Below are positions 17,610 to 27,292 of a stretch of DNA of 64,000 bases, in pieces. The position numbers and the translations under genes were made by a program. Below the pieces are notes generated by a model. The model saw nothing but the letters and a program-made list of their open reading frames with translations, was not told the origin of the DNA and searched no databases. Origin of the DNA: Comamonas sp. lk (lineage in GTDB: Bacteria; Pseudomonadota; Gammaproteobacteria; Burkholderiales; Burkholderiaceae_C); assembly GCA_945869165.1 (NCBI GenBank), contig CAMBNY010000002.1, positions 57,274 through 121,273 on the forward strand, read 5' to 3'. How positions within the stretch are numbered: position 1 is the stretch's first letter; every line of letters starts with the position of its first letter.

Positions 17610-18083
17610 ATGGATTTACGCAAACTCAAAACCCTGATCGACCTGGTCTCGGACTCGAATGTCTCTGAGCTGGAAATCACCGAAGCCGAAGGCACGGTTC
17701 GTATTGTCAAAGGCTCCCACACGGTCGCACCAAACTATGCGCCTCCTGCGGCCCAGGTCGCCATGGCAGCGCAAGCCCCGGTTGCGCCAACACCGGTAGC
17801 AGCGCCCGCTACGGCACCCGTCGAAGCGCCAGTTGCCGAGGCCAGCACCTTGCATGCGGTGAAATCTCCAATGGTGGGAACCTTTTACCGCTCCTCGTCG
17901 CCGGGCGCAAAGGCCTTCGTGGAAATTGGTGACATGGTTAAACAAGGCGACACCATTTGCATTATTGAGGCGATGAAGATATTGAATGAAATTGAAGCTG
18001 ACAAATCGGGGAAAGTAGTTCAAGTTCTTTGCGAAAACGGACAGGCCGTGGAATATGGGCAAACCCTGCTCATGATTGAATAG
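17610..18083 (+). CDS. accB: Acetyl-CoA carboxylase biotin carboxyl carrier protein
   Basis: BCCP carries biotin for acetyl-CoA carboxylase, the first committed step in fatty-acid synthesis. ATG 17610 follows a GGAGG at 17601-17605 and gives 157 residues; an upstream in-frame ATG at 17574 lacks support. The N-terminal [20 protein letters not shown] is followed by an Ala/Pro-rich linker and the biotinyl domain. The biotinylated Lys sits in [17 protein letters not shown] near residue 122, and the thumb region reads [14 protein letters not shown]. accC follows eight bases later, forming the usual accBC pair. Confidence 0.97.
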   Translation: MDLRKLKTLIDLVSDSNVSELEITEAEGTVRIVKGSHTVAPNYAPPAAQVAMAAQAPVAPTPVAAPATAPVEAPVAEASTLHAVKSPMVGTFYRSSSPGAKAFVEIGDMVKQGDTICIIEAMKILNEIEADKSGKVVQVLCENGQAVEYGQTLLMIE

Positions 18084-18091
18084 CACTGCCT

Positions 18092-19441
18092 ATGTTTAAA
18101 AAAATACTGATCGCCAACCGTGGCGAAATTGCCCTGCGCATCCAGCGCGCCTGCCGCGAGCTGGGCGTGCGCGCGGTCGTAGTGTTTTCCGAGGCGGACC
18201 GCGATGCCAAATATGTTCGGTTGGCCGAAGAAGCCGTCTGCATTGGGCCGGCCGCATCCAGCCTGAGCTACTTGAATATGCCCGCCATCATTTCGGCAGC
18301 AGAGGTCACCGATGCGGAGGCGATCCATCCTGGCTACGGGTTTCTCAGTGAAAACGCCGATTTTGCCGAGCGGGTAGAAAAAAGCGGCTTCCGATTTATA
18401 GGCCCGACCCCGGACTCCATCCGGATTATGGGCGACAAAGTATCGGCCAAGCAGGCCATGATCCGCGCCGGCGTCCCCTGTGTGCCCGGGTCCGAAGGCG
18501 AATTGCCGGACGATCCGGCACAAGTGCGAAAAATTGCCAAGAGCGTGGGTTATCCCGTAATTATTAAGGCAGCGGGCGGCGGCGGCGGACGGGGTATGCG
18601 CGTGGTACATACCGAAGCGGCGCTGATCAACGCCGTCGCCATGACCAAGGCCGAAGCGGGGGCGGCGTTTGGTAACCCGGCGGTGTACATGGAAAAATTC
18701 CTCCAAAACCCGCGGCATATTGAAATACAGATTCTGGCTGATTCTTTCAAAAACGCGGTATATCTGGGTGAGCGCGACTGCTCGATGCAGCGCAGGCACC
18801 AAAAAATCCTAGAAGAGGCCCCAGCGCCGGGCATCAACCGCAAATTGATTGAGCGTATCGGCGAGCGATGTGTGAGCGCCTGCAAAAAACTGGGCTATCG
18901 CGGCGCTGGAACTTTTGAGTTCCTGTACGAAGCCGGTGAGTTTTATTTCATCGAAATGAACACCCGGGTACAGGTGGAGCACCCAGTCACAGAGATGATC
19001 ACGGGCATTGATATCGTCAAGACCCAAATTTTGGTAGCAGCCGGGGAAAAACTACCCTTTACGCAGCGTCAGATTACGATTTCAGGCCATGCTATTGAGT
19101 GCCGTATCAATGCAGAAGATCCATTCAAATTCACCCCTTCGCCGGGACGCATCACCACTTGGCATGCCCCCGGAGGTCCTGGCGTGCGCGTGGACTCGCA
19201 CATTTATTCCAACTATTTTGTTCCGCCCTATTACGACTCGATGATTGGCAAGCTGATCGTGCACGGCGACACGCGCGAGCAAGCGTTGGCCCGGATGCGC
19301 ACCGCCTTGCTGGAAACAGCCGTTGAAGGTATTCAAACCAATATCCCCTTGCACCGGGAGTTGATGGTGGACTCCAAATTCATTGCCGGTGGCACCAACA
19401 TCCACTATCTGGAGCACTGGCTTGAGCAGCACAAGCGCTGA
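18092..19441 (+). CDS. accC: Acetyl-CoA carboxylase, biotin carboxylase subunit
   Basis: AccC carboxylates BCCP-bound biotin using ATP and bicarbonate. The 449-residue protein starts [20 protein letters not shown] and carries the ATP-grasp glycine loop [13 protein letters not shown] near residue 160, [20 protein letters not shown], and [20 protein letters not shown] near residue 285, with the catalytic Glu/Asn/Arg residues. The C-terminal domain is complete. It overlaps the probable start of prmA. Confidence 0.97.
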   Translation: MFKKILIANRGEIALRIQRACRELGVRAVVVFSEADRDAKYVRLAEEAVCIGPAASSLSYLNMPAIISAAEVTDAEAIHPGYGFLSENADFAERVEKSGFRFIGPTPDSIRIMGDKVSAKQAMIRAGVPCVPGSEGELPDDPAQVRKIAKSVGYPVIIKAAGGGGGRGMRVVHTEAALINAVAMTKAEAGAAFGNPAVYMEKFLQNPRHIEIQILADSFKNAVYLGERDCSMQRRHQKILEEAPAPGINRKLIERIGERCVSACKKLGYRGAGTFEFLYEAGEFYFIEMNTRVQVEHPVTEMITGIDIVKTQILVAAGEKLPFTQRQITISGHAIECRINAEDPFKFTPSPGRITTWHAPGGPGVRVDSHIYSNYFVPPYYDSMIGKLIVHGDTREQALARMRTALLETAVEGIQTNIPLHRELMVDSKFIAGGTNIHYLEHWLEQHKR

Positions 19442-20333
19442 ACCGAGCTTGTACGAACTGCGCTTGGTGTGCCCGCAAAGCCGGGTTGAAACCCTGAGCG
19501 ATGCCCTGGAGGCGCTCGATGCACTCAGTGTCAGCGTTGAAGACGCCGATGCCTTTACCGATGCTGAACAAGCGCTCTTCGGCGAGCCCGGCATGCCTGC
19601 GCCCAAGGATGGTTGGCAAAGATCCTTGGTGATGGCGTTGTTCTCGGATAGGCAGTTCGCCAACGAAGCCGCGGATATTGTGCGTGCCCAGGATTTTTTT
19701 GCCGACTGCGTGCTGCTGGGTGTAAGCACGATTGCAGACCAGGACTGGGTCAGACTCACCCAATCCCAATTTGAACCGGTTGAAATCACGCCTAGTTTTT
19801 GGATTGTGCCCAGCTGGCATGCGCTTCCAGCAGCAGCGGAACAAAGCATCGTGCTGGATCCCGGCCTGGCATTTGGTACGGGAACGCATCCGACCACGCG
19901 GATGTGCTTGGCATGGATCGCCAAGCACCCTATGCCCGAGACCGTGCTGGACTATGGCTGCGGGTCCGGCATTTTGGCAATCGCCGCTGCGAAGTTCGGC
20001 GCCACCGATGTCGCGGCCGTAGACATCGATCCAGCTGCCGTACAAGCCACTCAAGCTAATGCGCAAAACAATAGCGTGTTACTGCAGGCCGGGCTGCCCG
20101 ACAGCACCAAGGGCCGCTATGGCTTGGTAGTGGCCAACATTCTTTCTTCTCCGCTCCAGGTGCTAGCGCCATTGCTGTGTGGCCTAGTAGAGGGCGGAGG
20201 GCAGTTAGTACTTTCGGGAATATTGGAGCGACAAGCCGCTCAATTGCAAGAGTCCTACGCGCCCTATTGCAGCTTGCAGGTGAGCGATCGCCAGGACGGC
20301 TGGATATTGATGACAGCCTCCTTGCCTAATTAA
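19422..20333 (+). CDS. prmA: Ribosomal protein L11 methyltransferase
   Basis: PrmA trimethylates ribosomal protein L11 using S-adenosylmethionine. No ATG is available at the N-terminus. TTG 19422 has GGAG at 19411-19414 and overlaps the accC end, giving 303 residues; TTG 19449, which reads into [13 protein letters not shown], is the alternative and fits the usual family N-terminus. The SAM-binding motif is [20 protein letters not shown] near residue 178, followed by [16 protein letters not shown] and the [13 protein letters not shown] catalytic-region motif. The accB-accC-prmA order is common in Beta- and Gammaproteobacteria. Confidence 0.94.
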   Translation: MSSTSAEPSLYELRLVCPQSRVETLSDALEALDALSVSVEDADAFTDAEQALFGEPGMPAPKDGWQRSLVMALFSDRQFANEAADIVRAQDFFADCVLLGVSTIADQDWVRLTQSQFEPVEITPSFWIVPSWHALPAAAEQSIVLDPGLAFGTGTHPTTRMCLAWIAKHPMPETVLDYGCGSGILAIAAAKFGATDVAAVDIDPAAVQATQANAQNNSVLLQAGLPDSTKGRYGLVVANILSSPLQVLAPLLCGLVEGGGQLVLSGILERQAAQLQESYAPYCSLQVSDRQDGWILMTASLPN

Positions 20334-20340
20334 GTCAATA

Positions 20341-20376
20341 ACAAAAAAACCCGGCAGGCTTGAACCATGCCGGGTT
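20341..20376 (-). terminator. Intrinsic terminator of the H1-like gene
   Basis: On the minus strand AACCCGGCA (20368-20376) pairs with TGCCGGGTT (20348-20356) over an 11-nt loop, followed by a T run (complement of the A run at 20343-20349). It sits just after the H1-like stop and between convergent genes. Confidence 0.85.
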
Positions 20377-20395
20377 GGAGTTCAAAGACTGAAAA

Positions 20396-20734
20396 TCAGG
20401 GCTTCGAAGCGCTCGGAAAAGGCCAAGCCGCCTTTGGATTGAGCGTGGTCTGTGCCGCAGGGGCAGCAGGCTTTGCCGGCGCAGCTGCTTTTTTCGCACC
20501 AGCCTTTTTGGCTGGAGCAGCTTTCTTCGCTGGAGCAGCTTTCTTCGCTGGAGCAGCTTTCTTCGCTGGAGCAGCCTTCTTAGCCGGAGCGGCTTTCTTC
20601 GCTGGAGCAGCCTTCTTAGCCGGAGCGGCTTTCTTCGCTGGAGCAGCCTTCTTAGCCGGAGCAGCTTTCTTAGCCGGAGCGACCTTCTTTGCCGGTGCCG
20701 CTTTTTTTGCGGCTGGTTTTTTTGCAGTTGCCAT
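20396..20734 (-). CDS. Histone H1-like lysine/alanine-rich DNA-binding repeat protein
   Basis: This is a very basic low-complexity protein of 112 residues starting at ATG 20734 behind AAGGAG; the longer upstream frame is not needed. From about residue 5 to 85 it consists of about a dozen near-perfect copies of the hexapeptide KKAAPA, ending in AGAKKAAAPAKPAAPAAQ and a short non-repeated tail. Such AlgP/HC1-like or eukaryotic H1 C-tail-like proteins bind DNA non-specifically and act as nucleoid proteins. The 18-bp DNA repeats make copy number prone to change between strains. It has its own terminator and stands alone. Confidence 0.85.
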   Translation of the reverse strand: MATAKKPAAKKAAPAKKVAPAKKAAPAKKAAPAKKAAPAKKAAPAKKAAPAKKAAPAKKAAPAKKAAPAKKAAPAKKAGAKKAAAPAKPAAPAAQTTLNPKAAWPFPSASKP

Positions 20735-20904
20735 AAATATCTCCTTGATCAATTTACAAAGAGCACTTTTTGCCGCTGGTTCGGGCAAAAAGAGATCCAT
20801 GTGGTTGGGTTGGTTCCCAGCAACATGAACGGGGTAACGCAGCCCGCACACAAGCAGCAGACGCTGCAGTGGAGCTGTGAATTGAAATAACCGGTGTCAA
20901 AACA

Positions 20905-22122
20905 TCAATCCCAAGACAAGGCCCCGCCCGACTGGTACTCGATGACTCGGGTCTCGAAGAAATTACGCTCTTTCTTCAAGTCAATCATCTCGCTCATCCA
21001 GGGGAAAGGATTTTCTTCGTGGGGAAATAAAGGATCCAACCCGATCTGCGTGGCACGCCGGTTGGCGATATAGCGCAAATAGCCTTTGAACATCGACGCA
21101 TTCATGCCCAAGACACCGCGGGGCATCGTGTCTTCAGCATAGCGGTATTCGAGTTCGACCGCTTTCTCAAACAAGGCCTTGATCTCGGCTTTGAATTCAG
21201 TCGTCCATAGATGCGGGTTTTCTAATTTCAACTGATTGATCAGATCAATACCGAAATTGCAGTGCATGGACTCATCCCGCAAAATGTATTGGTATTGTTC
21301 CGCCGCACCTGTCATTTTGTTCTGACGCCCCAGCGCCAGAATCTGAGTGAAACCGACATAAAAGAACAAACCTTCCATCAGGCAAGCAAACACAATCAGC
21401 GACTTCAGTAGCGTTTGATCGGTTTGCGGGGTACCAGTATGGAAATGCGGGTCCATGATGGCTTCAATAAAAGGAATCAGGAATTCGTCCTTGTCCCGGA
21501 TCGACTGGACTTCGTTATAGGCACTGAAAATTTCACCTTCGTCCAGGCCCAGCGATTCGACAATGTATTGGTAGGCGTGGGTATGGATTGCTTCCTCGAA
21601 GGCCTGACGCAATAAAAACTGACGGCATTCTGGTGCAGTGATATGGCGGTAGGTTCCCAACACGATATTGTTGGCGGCCAAGGAGTCGGCCGTCACAAAG
21701 AATCCGAGATTACGCTTCACGATACGGCGCTCGTCGTCGGTCAAACCATTAGGATCTTTCCAGAGGGCAATATCGCGGGTCATATTGACTTCTTGCGGCA
21801 TCCAATGGTTGGCGCAAGTTGCCAGATATTTTTCCCATGCCCACTTGTACTTGAAGGGCACCAGCTGGTTCACATCGGTCTGCCCGTTAATGATGCGTTT
21901 GTCGGACGCGCGCACGCGCTGGAAAGCTGCCTGCGTCCCAGAGAACGGCTTCACATTCGGGGGCGGCATTGCTGCGGGCATCACCGGCGCATCTACGGCC
22001 GCCGCCAATGCCTGCGCATTCAAGCCAGACGCATGCCCAGGCATCAGGCTGTCTTCCTCCGCAGTGCGTGGCATAAATGGCTGCGCTGCGGCCGGCTTTA
22101 CTTCTTCGTCCCAAGTCAACAT
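20905..22122 (-). CDS. nrdB: Ribonucleotide reductase class Ia, beta subunit
   Basis: NrdB houses the diiron-tyrosyl radical that starts ribonucleotide reduction in NrdA. The 405-residue protein has an N-terminal extension of about 60 residues rich in Ala/Pro before the core. Core motifs include [14 protein letters not shown], the helix [16 protein letters not shown] with iron-ligand acids E176/E177, H180 and the likely radical tyrosine Y184, and [15 protein letters not shown] with later Glu and His ligands. The C-terminus [10 protein letters not shown] is the expected NrdA-docking tail. It lies 106 bp after nrdA and shares its promoter with the NrdR boxes. Confidence 0.95.
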   Translation of the reverse strand: MLTWDEEVKPAAAQPFMPRTAEEDSLMPGHASGLNAQALAAAVDAPVMPAAMPPPNVKPFSGTQAAFQRVRASDKRIINGQTDVNQLVPFKYKWAWEKYLATCANHWMPQEVNMTRDIALWKDPNGLTDDERRIVKRNLGFFVTADSLAANNIVLGTYRHITAPECRQFLLRQAFEEAIHTHAYQYIVESLGLDEGEIFSAYNEVQSIRDKDEFLIPFIEAIMDPHFHTGTPQTDQTLLKSLIVFACLMEGLFFYVGFTQILALGRQNKMTGAAEQYQYILRDESMHCNFGIDLINQLKLENPHLWTTEFKAEIKALFEKAVELEYRYAEDTMPRGVLGMNASMFKGYLRYIANRRATQIGLDPLFPHEENPFPWMSEMIDLKKERNFFETRVIEYQSGGALSWD

Positions 22123-22228
22123 AGTGGTTCCAATGTCTTTTATTACGTCTATTGCTAAGTTTGCTATTCAGCCGTCTCTGCGTCACACGGTGAATGCAGG
22201 GCCAACACGGCTTGTGCTGGCCAATTAC

Positions 22229-25141
22229 TTACTGGCACGCTTCGCAGGTCGGGTCATCGACACCGCAAAACTTGATATCAGTTGCTGCGCCGGCACTGAG
22301 CTCCATTTGCTCTTGGGCAGCAGCAGCGGCAGCGGCCATCAGCGAGCCACCTGACGGTGCCGCAGATTGGGCTGACGACACCGAATTCATGCGTCCCGAG
22401 CTGATCGTGGATTTCTCCGCATGGGTTGCCGACATCGTACGCAAATAGTAAGTCGTCTTTAGTCCCCGTATCCAAGCCAGCTTGTAGGTTTCGTCCAGCT
22501 TTTTGCCGGAGGCACCCGCCATATAAATATTAAGTGACTGAGCCTGGTCAATCCATTTTTGGCGACGCGCCGCTGCTTCTACTAACCAATGCGTCTCGAC
22601 TTCAAACGCGGTGGCGTACAGTTGCTTAATCTCATTGGGGACGCGGTCCATAGGGCTCAAAGAACCGTCAAAGTGTTTGAGATCCATGACCATGACATCG
22701 TCCCACAAGCCGATGCGCTTGAGATCGCGCACCAAATAGCTGTTCACCACCGTGAATTCGCCTGACAGATTGGACTTAACAGAGAGATTGCCGAAACACG
22801 GCTCAATCGACGCATCCACACCGATGATGTTGGAGATCGTCGCCGTGGGCGCAATCGCCACACAGTTGGAGTTGCGCATACCGTCCTTGGCAATTTTGCG
22901 GCGCAAGGCATCCCAGTCCATGGTTGAAGAACGGTCTACCTCGACATAGCCACCACGCTCTTTAGCTAGCATGTCCAGCGTGTCCAAAGGCAATATTCCA
23001 CGATCCCACAGTGAACCTTTGAAGCTGGAATAGCTTCCGCGCTCGCGCGCCAACTCGGTCGATGCCCAATAAGCGTAATAACTCACGGCCTCCATGGACG
23101 TATCGGCAAACTGCACAGCCGCATCGCTGGCGTAGGGAATACGCAATGCGTAAAGGCTGTCTTGAAAAGCCATCACTCCCAAGCCCACCGGCCGATGGCG
23201 GACGTTGGAATCACGCGCCTTCTTCACAGCGTAATAGTTGATGTCAATCACGTTGTCGAGCATGCGCATCGCCGTGGTAATCGTGCGTTTGAGTTTGTCA
23301 TGATCCAGCGCGCCGTCTTTAAGATGCTGCAGCAAATTGACCGAACCCAGATTACAAACCGCCGTTTCGGTATCTGATGTATTGAGGGTGATCTCCGTAC
23401 ACAGATTGCTTGAATGGACCACGCCGGCATGTTGCTGCGGAGAGCGCACATTACAGGCATCTTTGAAAGTAATCCAGGGATGTCCGGTTTCGAACAACAT
23501 GGTCAGCATCTTGCGCCATAAATCACTGGCTTCCAAGGTGCGCGAAGGTTTGATTTCACCGCGCGCAGCCTGCTGTTCATAGGCCACGTAAGCCGTTTCA
23601 AAATCAGCGCCGAATTTGTCATGCAGGTCCGGCACATTTGATGGGGAGAAAAGCGTCCATTGGCCTTTTTCCATCACGCGGCGCATGAACAAGTCTGGAA
23701 TCCAGTTCGCGGTATTCATATCATGCGTACGACGACGATCGTCGCCCGTATTTTTGCGCAGCTCCAAAAACTCCTCTATATCTAGGTGCCAAGTTTCCAA
23801 ATAGGTACAGACCGCACCTTTGCGCTTGCCGCCCTGATTCACTGCCACAGCGGTATCGTTCACCACTTTGAGAAACGGCACCACACCTTGGGATTCGCCA
23901 TTGGTGCCTTTGATGCGGGAACCCAAGGCACGCACACGTGTCCAGTCGTTGCCCAGTCCGCCGGCAAACTTGGAAAGTAAGGCGTTTTCCTTGATAGATT
24001 CATAGATACCGTCCAGATCGTCCGGCACTGTCGTCAGATAACAAGAGGACAGTTGCGAGCGCAAGGTGCCACTATTGAACAAGGTGGGAGTGCTCGACAT
24101 GAAATCAAATGAGGAGAGGATTTCATAAAACTCTATCGCGCGGGTTTCACGATCCGTCTCCTTCAGTGAAAGGCCCATAGCCACACGCATGAAAAAGGCC
24201 TGTGGCAATTCAATACGCATCTTTTGGTTATGGAGGAAGTAGCGGTCGTACAAGGTTTGCAGACCGAGGTAGTCAAATTGCAAGTCGCGTTCCGCTTTCA
24301 GTGCGCCGGCCAAGCGCTTTAAATCGAAATGCATCAACTGTTCGTCGAGCAGTTCAAATTGCACGCCTTTTTTGATGAAATCTGGAAAATAGTTGACATA
24401 GGCCTGCTGCATTTGGGCCGTAGGCACATCGTGCCCCAAGACCTCGCGCGAAATCGTATGAAATAGCAGGCGTGCCGTGGCATAGGTGTAATCCGGGTCT
24501 TTCTCAATCAGGGTCCGGGCAGCCAGAATCGACGCTTTGTACACCTCATCGACCGGCACTCCATCGTAAAGATTACGCAGTGTTTCCGAAATAATAGGTT
24601 CGGCCTTGACCTCTGCGCCTAGGCCCTCACACGCGGTACGTATCCGCTCGGTTAACGCTTGCATATCCAATGCAACACGCTGCCCTTGGTCTATCACATG
24701 CAAGGCGGGAGCAACCGGAGTCACTTGGGCTTGCTGCTTAGCTCGCTCCTGAGCGCGCCTTTCGCGGTAGAGCACGTAGGCGCGCGCCACCTCGTGGTGG
24801 CCGCCACGCATGAGACCGAGTTCAACTTGGTCCTGAACGTCTTCAATATGGAAGGTGCCTCCTGCAGGGCGTGAACGCATCAGCGCACGAATAACTTGCT
24901 GGGTGAGCGCATCCACCGTCTCTCGGATGCTGGCCGAGGCTGCACCCTGCGTGCCGTGCACTGCCAGTGAGGCTTTCATGATGGCTACTGCAACTTTGTT
25001 CGGCTCGAAAGGCACTACCGCGCCATTGCGGCGAATTATTTGGTAACTGGTGAGGGGACTGGGAGTGGATTCATGCGAAAACTGTGCGCTGACGGGAGGA
25101 GGCATCACGGTAGCGTGGCTAAGAGTCGAAATTGATTGCAT
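22229..25141 (-). CDS. nrdA: Ribonucleotide reductase class Ia, alpha subunit
   Basis: NrdA reduces ribonucleoside diphosphates to deoxy forms. ATG 25141 gives 970 residues (MQSISTLSHATVMPPP); a start at 25267 would overlap the NrdR boxes and is rejected. An ATP-cone is near the N-terminus (QIIRRNGAVVPFEPNKVAVA), so dATP control is likely. Active-site motifs include SQLSSCYLTTVPDD with the first redox Cys and SSNLCTEITLNTSDT with the Asn/Cys/Glu catalytic triad. TAVCNLGSVNL holds the second Cys and the C-terminus ends DDPTCEACQ with the re-reduction Cys pair. Class I identity implies oxygen-dependent growth. Confidence 0.96.
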   Translation of the reverse strand: MQSISTLSHATVMPPPVSAQFSHESTPSPLTSYQIIRRNGAVVPFEPNKVAVAIMKASLAVHGTQGAASASIRETVDALTQQVIRALMRSRPAGGTFHIEDVQDQVELGLMRGGHHEVARAYVLYRERRAQERAKQQAQVTPVAPALHVIDQGQRVALDMQALTERIRTACEGLGAEVKAEPIISETLRNLYDGVPVDEVYKASILAARTLIEKDPDYTYATARLLFHTISREVLGHDVPTAQMQQAYVNYFPDFIKKGVQFELLDEQLMHFDLKRLAGALKAERDLQFDYLGLQTLYDRYFLHNQKMRIELPQAFFMRVAMGLSLKETDRETRAIEFYEILSSFDFMSSTPTLFNSGTLRSQLSSCYLTTVPDDLDGIYESIKENALLSKFAGGLGNDWTRVRALGSRIKGTNGESQGVVPFLKVVNDTAVAVNQGGKRKGAVCTYLETWHLDIEEFLELRKNTGDDRRRTHDMNTANWIPDLFMRRVMEKGQWTLFSPSNVPDLHDKFGADFETAYVAYEQQAARGEIKPSRTLEASDLWRKMLTMLFETGHPWITFKDACNVRSPQQHAGVVHSSNLCTEITLNTSDTETAVCNLGSVNLLQHLKDGALDHDKLKRTITTAMRMLDNVIDINYYAVKKARDSNVRHRPVGLGVMAFQDSLYALRIPYASDAAVQFADTSMEAVSYYAYWASTELARERGSYSSFKGSLWDRGILPLDTLDMLAKERGGYVEVDRSSTMDWDALRRKIAKDGMRNSNCVAIAPTATISNIIGVDASIEPCFGNLSVKSNLSGEFTVVNSYLVRDLKRIGLWDDVMVMDLKHFDGSLSPMDRVPNEIKQLYATAFEVETHWLVEAAARRQKWIDQAQSLNIYMAGASGKKLDETYKLAWIRGLKTTYYLRTMSATHAEKSTISSGRMNSVSSAQSAAPSGGSLMAAAAAAAQEQMELSAGAATDIKFCGVDDPTCEACQ

Positions 25142-25236
25142 GATGGGCTTTTTGTAATCCGGAAATTTATCAACGATGTCAGGCCTACGGAGGGGGTTGT
25201 ATGCGCATGTCGATGCGAACCTCCCACTGTCTGGCA

Positions 25237-25252
25237 ACACTATATCTGGTGT
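25237..25252 (-). promoter_or_regulatory. NrdR box 1 overlapping the nrdA -10
   Basis: acactatatctggtgt fits the NrdR box consensus acaCwAtATaTwGtgt at nearly every position. It overlaps the predicted -10 (TATAGT on the minus strand, 25239-25244), where bound NrdR would block RNA polymerase. Confidence 0.85.
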
Positions 25253-25267
25253 CTGGCTAGCGCGCAA
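25239..25267 (-). promoter_or_regulatory. Probable nrdA sigma-70 promoter
   Basis: On the minus strand TTGCGC (25262-25267) and TATAGT (25239-25244) are separated by exactly 17 bp. The -35 is weak and the -10 strong. Both lie within or between the NrdR boxes, about 100 bp before the nrdA ATG. Confidence 0.6.
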
Positions 25268-25268
25268 G

Positions 25269-25284
25269 CCACTACAGGTAGTGT
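25269..25284 (-). promoter_or_regulatory. NrdR box 2 upstream of nrdA
   Basis: ccactacaggtagtgt is a second, less perfect NrdR box. Its start is 32 bp from box 1, three helical turns, which matches the usual tandem spacing of NrdR sites. Confidence 0.8.
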
Positions 25285-25551
25285 ACAGCGACGGATTGCT
25301 TCATTTTTACATTGAGTTTGCTTGAGGGCAAAAACAGCCGCGCCAAACTGCCTCCATCTCACCATTTGAAACGCGCGTTAAGGCTTGTGAATAAGCTATT
25401 TTTAGAGAAAAACTCCCACCAGCACGGGAGTTTGGCTGGGTTGCCTAGCATCCATGCAGGTAAATCAAGGCTCGGGGTGAAGTTGAAGCTTTGGCATCGC
25501 ACTTTTTTGGGGCGTTGTTGCAAAAACCCAATTCATCCAAGAAATTTACCG
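25285..25551. other. Non-coding stretch between nrdA promoter and ampD
   Basis: I see no gene here. It forms the end of the 410-bp gap between nrdA and ampD; its one clear element is the hairpin described at 25401-25433. The rest shows no recognisable signal. Confidence 0.6.
25401..25433 (-). terminator. Probable terminator after ampD
   Basis: On the minus strand AAACTCCC (25426-25433) pairs with GGGAGTTT (25410-25417) over eight bases, then continues TTCTCT. It lies about 120 bp past the ampD stop; the T run is imperfect. Confidence 0.55.
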
Positions 25552-26139
25552 CTAGGGCAATTCAAGATGTAAATCTGACGCTACTTGGGCCATTTGGCCC
25601 CACTCAAAGCCATCCCCGGGATCGATTTTTCTCCCCGGTGCAACATGGCTATGGCCGGCCAAGTAGCGTAGGGGATAGTTGCCGCTCAGGTCGATGAGCA
25701 ATTGACGAAGGCGGCTATATTGGTTCGGTTCGAAGTTCTCCCCTTCCAGTCCCTCCAGCTCAACGCCAATGGAATAATCATTGCAATTGTCCCTGCCTAG
25801 GTGGGATGAGACACCCGCATGCCAAGCGCGCGCCTCACAACTGACAAACTGCGAAAGTTGGCCGGTGCGGGTAATCAAAAAGTGGGCAGAAACCTGCAGG
25901 CCGCGAATACTCTGGAAGTAGGGGTGCGCATCCCAATCCAAGCGGTTGGTAAATAGGCGAGACACCGCATCGCCCCCATAAACGCCCGGCGGCAGACTGA
26001 TGGAGTGAATCAGGACTAGGTCAATTACCGTTCCTAGGGGACGGGCGCCAAAGTTGGGCGACTCCAAGCGCTGTGCTTGCGGGTGCCAACCGTCGACCCA
26101 GGGAGCTCCATGAACAGAGGGTTCGGGTGCGCGCGTCAC
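25552..26139 (-). CDS. ampD: 1,6-anhydro-N-acetylmuramyl-L-alanine amidase AmpD
   Basis: AmpD cleaves the peptide from anhydromuropeptides in the cytoplasm during cell-wall recycling and so sets the inducer level for AmpR-type beta-lactamase control. The 195-residue frame starts at GTG 26139 (cytoplasmic, no signal peptide). Amidase_2 features: IDLVLIHSISLPPGVYGG with the first zinc His, VSAHFLITRTGQLSQFV, RAWHAGVSSHLGRDNCNDYS with the second His, and LAGHSHVAPGRKIDPGDGFEW with the third zinc ligand region. It follows the PP0621-like gene on the same strand. Mpl at 15 kb acts in the same recycling route. Confidence 0.95.
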   Translation of the reverse strand: MTRAPEPSVHGAPWVDGWHPQAQRLESPNFGARPLGTVIDLVLIHSISLPPGVYGGDAVSRLFTNRLDWDAHPYFQSIRGLQVSAHFLITRTGQLSQFVSCEARAWHAGVSSHLGRDNCNDYSIGVELEGLEGENFEPNQYSRLRQLLIDLSGNYPLRYLAGHSHVAPGRKIDPGDGFEWGQMAQVASDLHLELP

Positions 26140-26178
26140 ATGATGGCCTCGATACCGTAATACAGGCGCCTATCGGTG

Positions 26179-26400
26179 TCAGAGCTCATTCAATCGCCGA
26201 TGCGCCGGACTGCAATAAAGGCCCTCCGTGCCTTGCGTGGCCTCTTGCGATGCCACATGGGTTCCGCAATGCTTACAGGGGACCATTTCTATTGGACGCT
26301 GCGGTGATCCTGCTTGAGGCTCCTTCTCTTTAGCCGAACGGTGGGTACGCCACTGCCAGACGATCAGCATGCCTAGCAAGAACAACAGCAGGTATTTCAT
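26179..26400 (-). CDS. PP0621-family small membrane protein
   Basis: This is a 73-residue protein with an N-terminal membrane helix (MKYLLLFLLGMLIVWQW), a charged linker, and a short metal-binding-like part: CKHCGTHV followed 16 residues later by YCSPAHRRLNEL. This matches the small PP0621 family often found next to pilus or cytochrome-assembly genes; no function is known. It lies seven bases after the CcsA-like gene and 39 bp before ampD, all on the minus strand. Confidence 0.8.
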   Translation of the reverse strand: MKYLLLFLLGMLIVWQWRTHRSAKEKEPQAGSPQRPIEMVPCKHCGTHVASQEATQGTEGLYCSPAHRRLNEL

Positions 26401-26407
26401 GGGGCTT

Positions 26408-27211
26408 TCAGGGGCTGCGCCCCAGAATTACTTCCAGCACAAAACGTGAGCCCACATAGGCTAAGAACAAAAATGCGGTTCCCGTATATAAAAGATAAAC
26501 CGCGCGCCGCCCGCGCCAGCCAAAACGCATCCGGCCGATCAAAAGGATGGCAAACGTAAGCCAGGACAGGAGTGAAAGTACGGTTTTATGGTCCCAACGC
26601 CAAGCATGGTCATGACCATATACCAAGTCGCCGAACAGGTAGCCGACAAACAGTGTGACCGTCAAAAGCACAAAACCAGCGGCAGCAAAACGGTAAGTCA
26701 ATCGCTCCAAGGTGAGCAGCGGCAAACCTCCCTGGGTCTCTATGCCCTGACGAATCCGCGCTTCTGCACGCGTCATAAACCAGGCATGAACCGCAGCCGC
26801 ACCCATTAAACCGTAGCAAGATATCGCCACCGCCATGTGCAGAGGCAGCCAGGCAGAAGTCGTCAGTGGCAGTGCATTTCCGGGAAACAGCAGGGCCAGC
26901 ACTACGGAGATTGCGCCCATCGCACTCAGGGCCCAGCGGGCGGGCAATTGAGGAAAAACCTGACTTTCAACCGCATAGCTAGTCGCAATCAACCAAGCCG
27001 TCACCGACAAGGCTGGAGCAAAGCCGAAACGCGCAGGGGTATCGGCAAAAGCCAAGACTAACGTCGCCCCATGCGCAAGCCAGGCCAGAACGACCCAGAT
27101 GCGGGCAGCAAAGCCGCCCTGGGAAAGCACCCGCAGTGCCGGCCACAGGTAGGCAAACACCGCAAGCAAGGCCAAGCCTATGCTGAGGGAGGATGCACTG
27201 TCTAAAATCAT
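26408..27211 (-). CDS. CcsA/YpjD-like cytochrome c assembly-type membrane protein
   Basis: This is a 267-residue integral membrane protein with about eight helices (for example SIGLALLAVFAYLWPAL and MHMAVAISCYGLMG-like segments). It belongs to the CcsA/CcmC-like heme-handling superfamily; a tryptophan-containing loop reads HDHAWRWDHKTVLSLLSW, with histidines around it. Members next to ffh (YpjD/CorE type) are widespread in Proteobacteria, but their role is not settled, so heme export or cytochrome assembly is an inference. It is divergent from ffh, with 81 bp between the start codons. Confidence 0.8.
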   Translation of the reverse strand: MILDSASSLSIGLALLAVFAYLWPALRVLSQGGFAARIWVVLAWLAHGATLVLAFADTPARFGFAPALSVTAWLIATSYAVESQVFPQLPARWALSAMGAISVVLALLFPGNALPLTTSAWLPLHMAVAISCYGLMGAAAVHAWFMTRAEARIRQGIETQGGLPLLTLERLTYRFAAAGFVLLTVTLFVGYLFGDLVYGHDHAWRWDHKTVLSLLSWLTFAILLIGRMRFGWRGRRAVYLLYTGTAFLFLAYVGSRFVLEVILGRSP

Positions 27212-27292
27212 GGTGACAGTTTAGCCTTTTGTCTCCTTGAGGGCGACACCTCAGCAACTGCCGCCCCTGCCAATATCCCGCACTGGAAACCT

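Noticed and set aside
20480..20720. Regular 18-bp repeats as a possible CRISPR or intergenic repeat
   Set aside because: Repeats are in frame and contiguous with no spacers; they encode the KKAAPA repeats of the H1-like protein.
25142..25267. Longer nrdA start at 25267
   Set aside because: It would place the start codon inside the NrdR box 2 and upstream of the predicted transcription start.
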